From: a bacterium | Lineage (GTDB): Bacteria > Patescibacteriota > Minisyncoccia > Phycocordibacterales > Phycocordibacteraceae | DNA length: 38,593 nucleotides | Assembly (NCBI GenBank): GCA_021784815.1 | Contig: JAJYHK010000015.1 | Coordinates: 1-38,593 of the forward strand | Direction: 5' to 3' | Shown here: piece after piece, positions 36,952 through 38,593 of the stretch | How positions within the stretch are numbered: the first letter of the stretch is position 1 | How the letters are laid out: each line of letters begins with the position of its first letter | The notes under the pieces: model-generated | The model's input: only the letters and a program-made list of their open reading frames with translations | What the model was told of the DNA's origin: nothing | The model's database searches: none | Position numbers and translations under genes: made by a program

Positions 36952-38593
36952 GAAACCTCCAAAAGCGATATTTGAAGCCGCAGCAGCTCCGGGAACGAGC
37001 GGAGATCGGCTCATGGAGCTCGCGCGCGGGCAGTACGAAGACGCGGTGCGACAAGCACGCGAGGCCTACAAGCACGACATTTCGGAGCTCGAACAAAAAA
37101 TACGTTCCGGATCGACGCGGAAAGACGAACAAGCTGCGATCGAGGCAGAAATTTTGCGAATAGAGGCGAAACTTCGCGATTCGCTTGCTCGCACCCCTGG
37201 TTCTAATGTCCCAGCAAGCGAAAAGCCTACGGCGGCAGAAGCGCGCAGTGCGCTTGCGGCGGCTACGGCGAAGTTTCCTAAAATATCGGCAGATTTTGGA
37301 GAGAAACTGCAACAGCGCATTGATAGCGGAGTCGATGACGAAGGCCACCCGTTGGCAAACCAACCGGTGAGCATGGAATCCGACTTCTCCGATGCGAGCA
37401 CGGATGAAGCCTCTCATACTCAATCGACGACAGCGGACTTGCTGCGGAAAGATCCGAACCAACAGGCGCGCTACGAGGGAGTACGAGCTGCAGCACGGAA
37501 AGACGCGGCGGATTACGGCCTACGCCCGAAGGGGAAACACATCGGCGATACGGAGACATACCAAGGCAAGGTCTACAACGTGATGAACCAGACTGCCGAA
37601 GGGCGGGCGCGCAATGCAGACGTGCTCGCGAAGGCGGCAGGCGTCGAAGCAGAGCGGGATGCGCTTCGTGATACGGAAGCGCATCTCATTAATAAAGAGC
37701 ATGAGCACTACGAAAAGGGCATCTTACACCGCGGCCTTCGCAACCTATTTGGCGGCAGCCGCGCGGAACGCAAAGTTGCAGAGCGCACTATGAACGATGC
37801 GGCGCTTAGTTATGCAGCGAAACTGGAGAGCAGCCTTAAGGAACGTCTGGACGAGAAATTCAGGGCTACGGGAGACCGGAAATATCAGCCAGGAACGGCT
37901 GAACGAATGAAAATCGAGGCGCGCTACCGTCAGACTGTTGCCTCTCGAGATGTGACTGAGCGTGGCGACAAGGCACGCGAGGCCGCACGCAAAGAGGCGC
38001 TCGCATCGCGCAGTCTGAACGTTGCGGAAATCGCCGCGCTCGGCAGTTTGCGCTACCTTGCAGAAGTAAATAAAGGACTCGAGAAGCGCGCTGGGAAGAC
38101 AGGTGCGCGCGTCATTCGCGCACTGGTGATTTCGGGCGGTGCCGCGGGAATCGCTGCGTGTTTTGGCCCGGTTGCCGCTGGAGCGATGCTGAGCGCGGTC
38201 GGCTATCGCGCCGCGCGCGCAGTGGTCGGTGGCAGCCTTGGCGCGATCGGAGGCGGTCTTACCGGTGCAGCATATGAAAAGACACTCGGAAAGCGCGCGG
38301 CGGTAAATTTGAAACAGCAATACGGCCAACAGATTCGTTCTATCGAAGACATCCAAACAGCGCGGCGCGCATATGAAAAAGGGAATGTCGAGGCCATTAG
38401 GCGCAAGACCAAATATGCGGAAATACTCGGCGCGGTGGTGGTGGGCGGCGGCTTCTCGCTCGGCAGTGCCTATGCGCTCGCAGATGCGCATTTCATCCAA
38501 GGATTAGAACACAGTCTCGCAACCCTCAAGCATGACGTGGCCGATCTGCAGATGCGCGTGGTGGGGTCGGCGCATGCTATGCAACATATACCT
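36944..38593 (+). CDS. Large coiled-coil/membrane protein, partial (runs off window)
   Basis: 550 codons visible from ATG 36944, no stop before the window end. The start overlaps the ATPase stop by 8 nt (ATGAGTGA), implying translational coupling and a shared machine. Mostly charged Ala/Glu/Arg helices and coiled coil (about 35-85 and 205-370), then a hydrophobic Gly/Ala-rich region (about 385-440, SGGAAGIAACFGPVAAGAMLS, GGSLGAIGGGLTGAAYE) and another helix near 490-510 (EILGAVVVGGGFSLGSAYAL). No family is recognised; perhaps a structural membrane partner of the ATPase. Confidence 0.75.
   Translation, partial: MSEKPPKAIFEAAAAPGTSGDRLMELARGQYEDAVRQAREAYKHDISELEQKIRSGSTRKDEQAAIEAEILRIEAKLRDSLARTPGSNVPASEKPTAAEARSALAAATAKFPKISADFGEKLQQRIDSGVDDEGHPLANQPVSMESDFSDASTDEASHTQSTTADLLRKDPNQQARYEGVRAAARKDAADYGLRPKGKHIGDTETYQGKVYNVMNQTAEGRARNADVLAKAAGVEAERDALRDTEAHLINKEHEHYEKGILHRGLRNLFGGSRAERKVAERTMNDAALSYAAKLESSLKERLDEKFRATGDRKYQPGTAERMKIEARYRQTVASRDVTERGDKAREAARKEALASRSLNVAEIAALGSLRYLAEVNKGLEKRAGKTGARVIRALVISGGAAGIAACFGPVAAGAMLSAVGYRAARAVVGGSLGAIGGGLTGAAYEKTLGKRAAVNLKQQYGQQIRSIEDIQTARRAYEKGNVEAIRRKTKYAEILGAVVVGGGFSLGSAYALADAHFIQGLEHSLATLKHDVADLQMRVVGSAHAMQHIP

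Noticed and set aside
1-38593. CRISPR array
   Set aside because: No regularly spaced direct repeats and no cas-like proteins were seen.

Overview
The window looks like a chromosome segment of a Candidatus Patescibacteria (CPR) bacterium, probably a parcubacterium close to Kaiserbacteria. This is an inference. It rests on compact, reduced versions of housekeeping proteins (a DnaX without its zinc module, a Rel without an ACT domain, a short FtsQ-like protein), many surface proteins made of one membrane anchor plus a Ser/Thr/Pro linker, a VirB2-like membrane protein fused to a lysozyme-like domain, and a VirD4-like ATPase with a long N-terminal region. The standard genetic code fits: TGA, TAG and TAA all act as stops.

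Layout. 1-2.5 kb: an anchored surface protein, a GH15-like glycosidase and a membrane-anchored methyltransferase. 2.5-7.1 kb: an accessory island holding small unknown genes, a cluster of long hairpins, a roughly 210-nt highly structured RNA, an IS-like transposase with inverted repeats, a small operon with an HTH regulator and its own sigma70 promoter and operator, and a truncated ParB-like gene. It is bounded on the right by tRNA-Trp(CCA), whose acceptor end is repeated (14 bp) at the left. 7.1-10.2 kb: VirB2/lysozyme fusion, an anchored protein, miaA and a peroxiredoxin. 10.2-11.8 kb: decaying genes (an XRE fragment, a frameshifted surface-protein gene), a 56-aa membrane protein and tRNA-Leu(CAA). 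11.9-24.7 kb: core genes parB, rel, an SGNH hydrolase, topA, a VTT-domain membrane protein, an EEP-family phosphatase/nuclease, dprA, serS, ftsQ-like, dus and dnaX. 24.7-26.1 kb: tRNA-Gln(TTG) with the C-terminal part of a large serine recombinase whose reading frame ends inside the tRNA, i.e. the remains of an integrated element. 26.3-34.1 kb: secreted and membrane proteins, a VIT-type metal transporter, a C39-like peptidase with a coiled coil, an alkyltransferase-like protein, a DsbA-like oxidoreductase, a ZIP transporter, a dienelactone hydrolase-like protein and a holin-like protein. 34.2 kb to the end: a VirD4-like ATPase translationally coupled to a large coiled-coil/membrane protein that runs off the window.

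The most striking global pattern is in gene starts. About twenty core genes have a clear -10 box, often extended TGnTANNNT, ending only 6-9 nt before the start codon and no Shine-Dalgarno sequence, which predicts leaderless mRNAs. Genes of the 2.5-7 kb island instead carry strong Shine-Dalgarno sites, fitting a foreign origin. The best candidate for an undescribed element is the structured RNA at 3721-3930, which starts shortly after an extended -10 promoter and ends 2 nt before the start codon of a 128-aa protein of unknown function.
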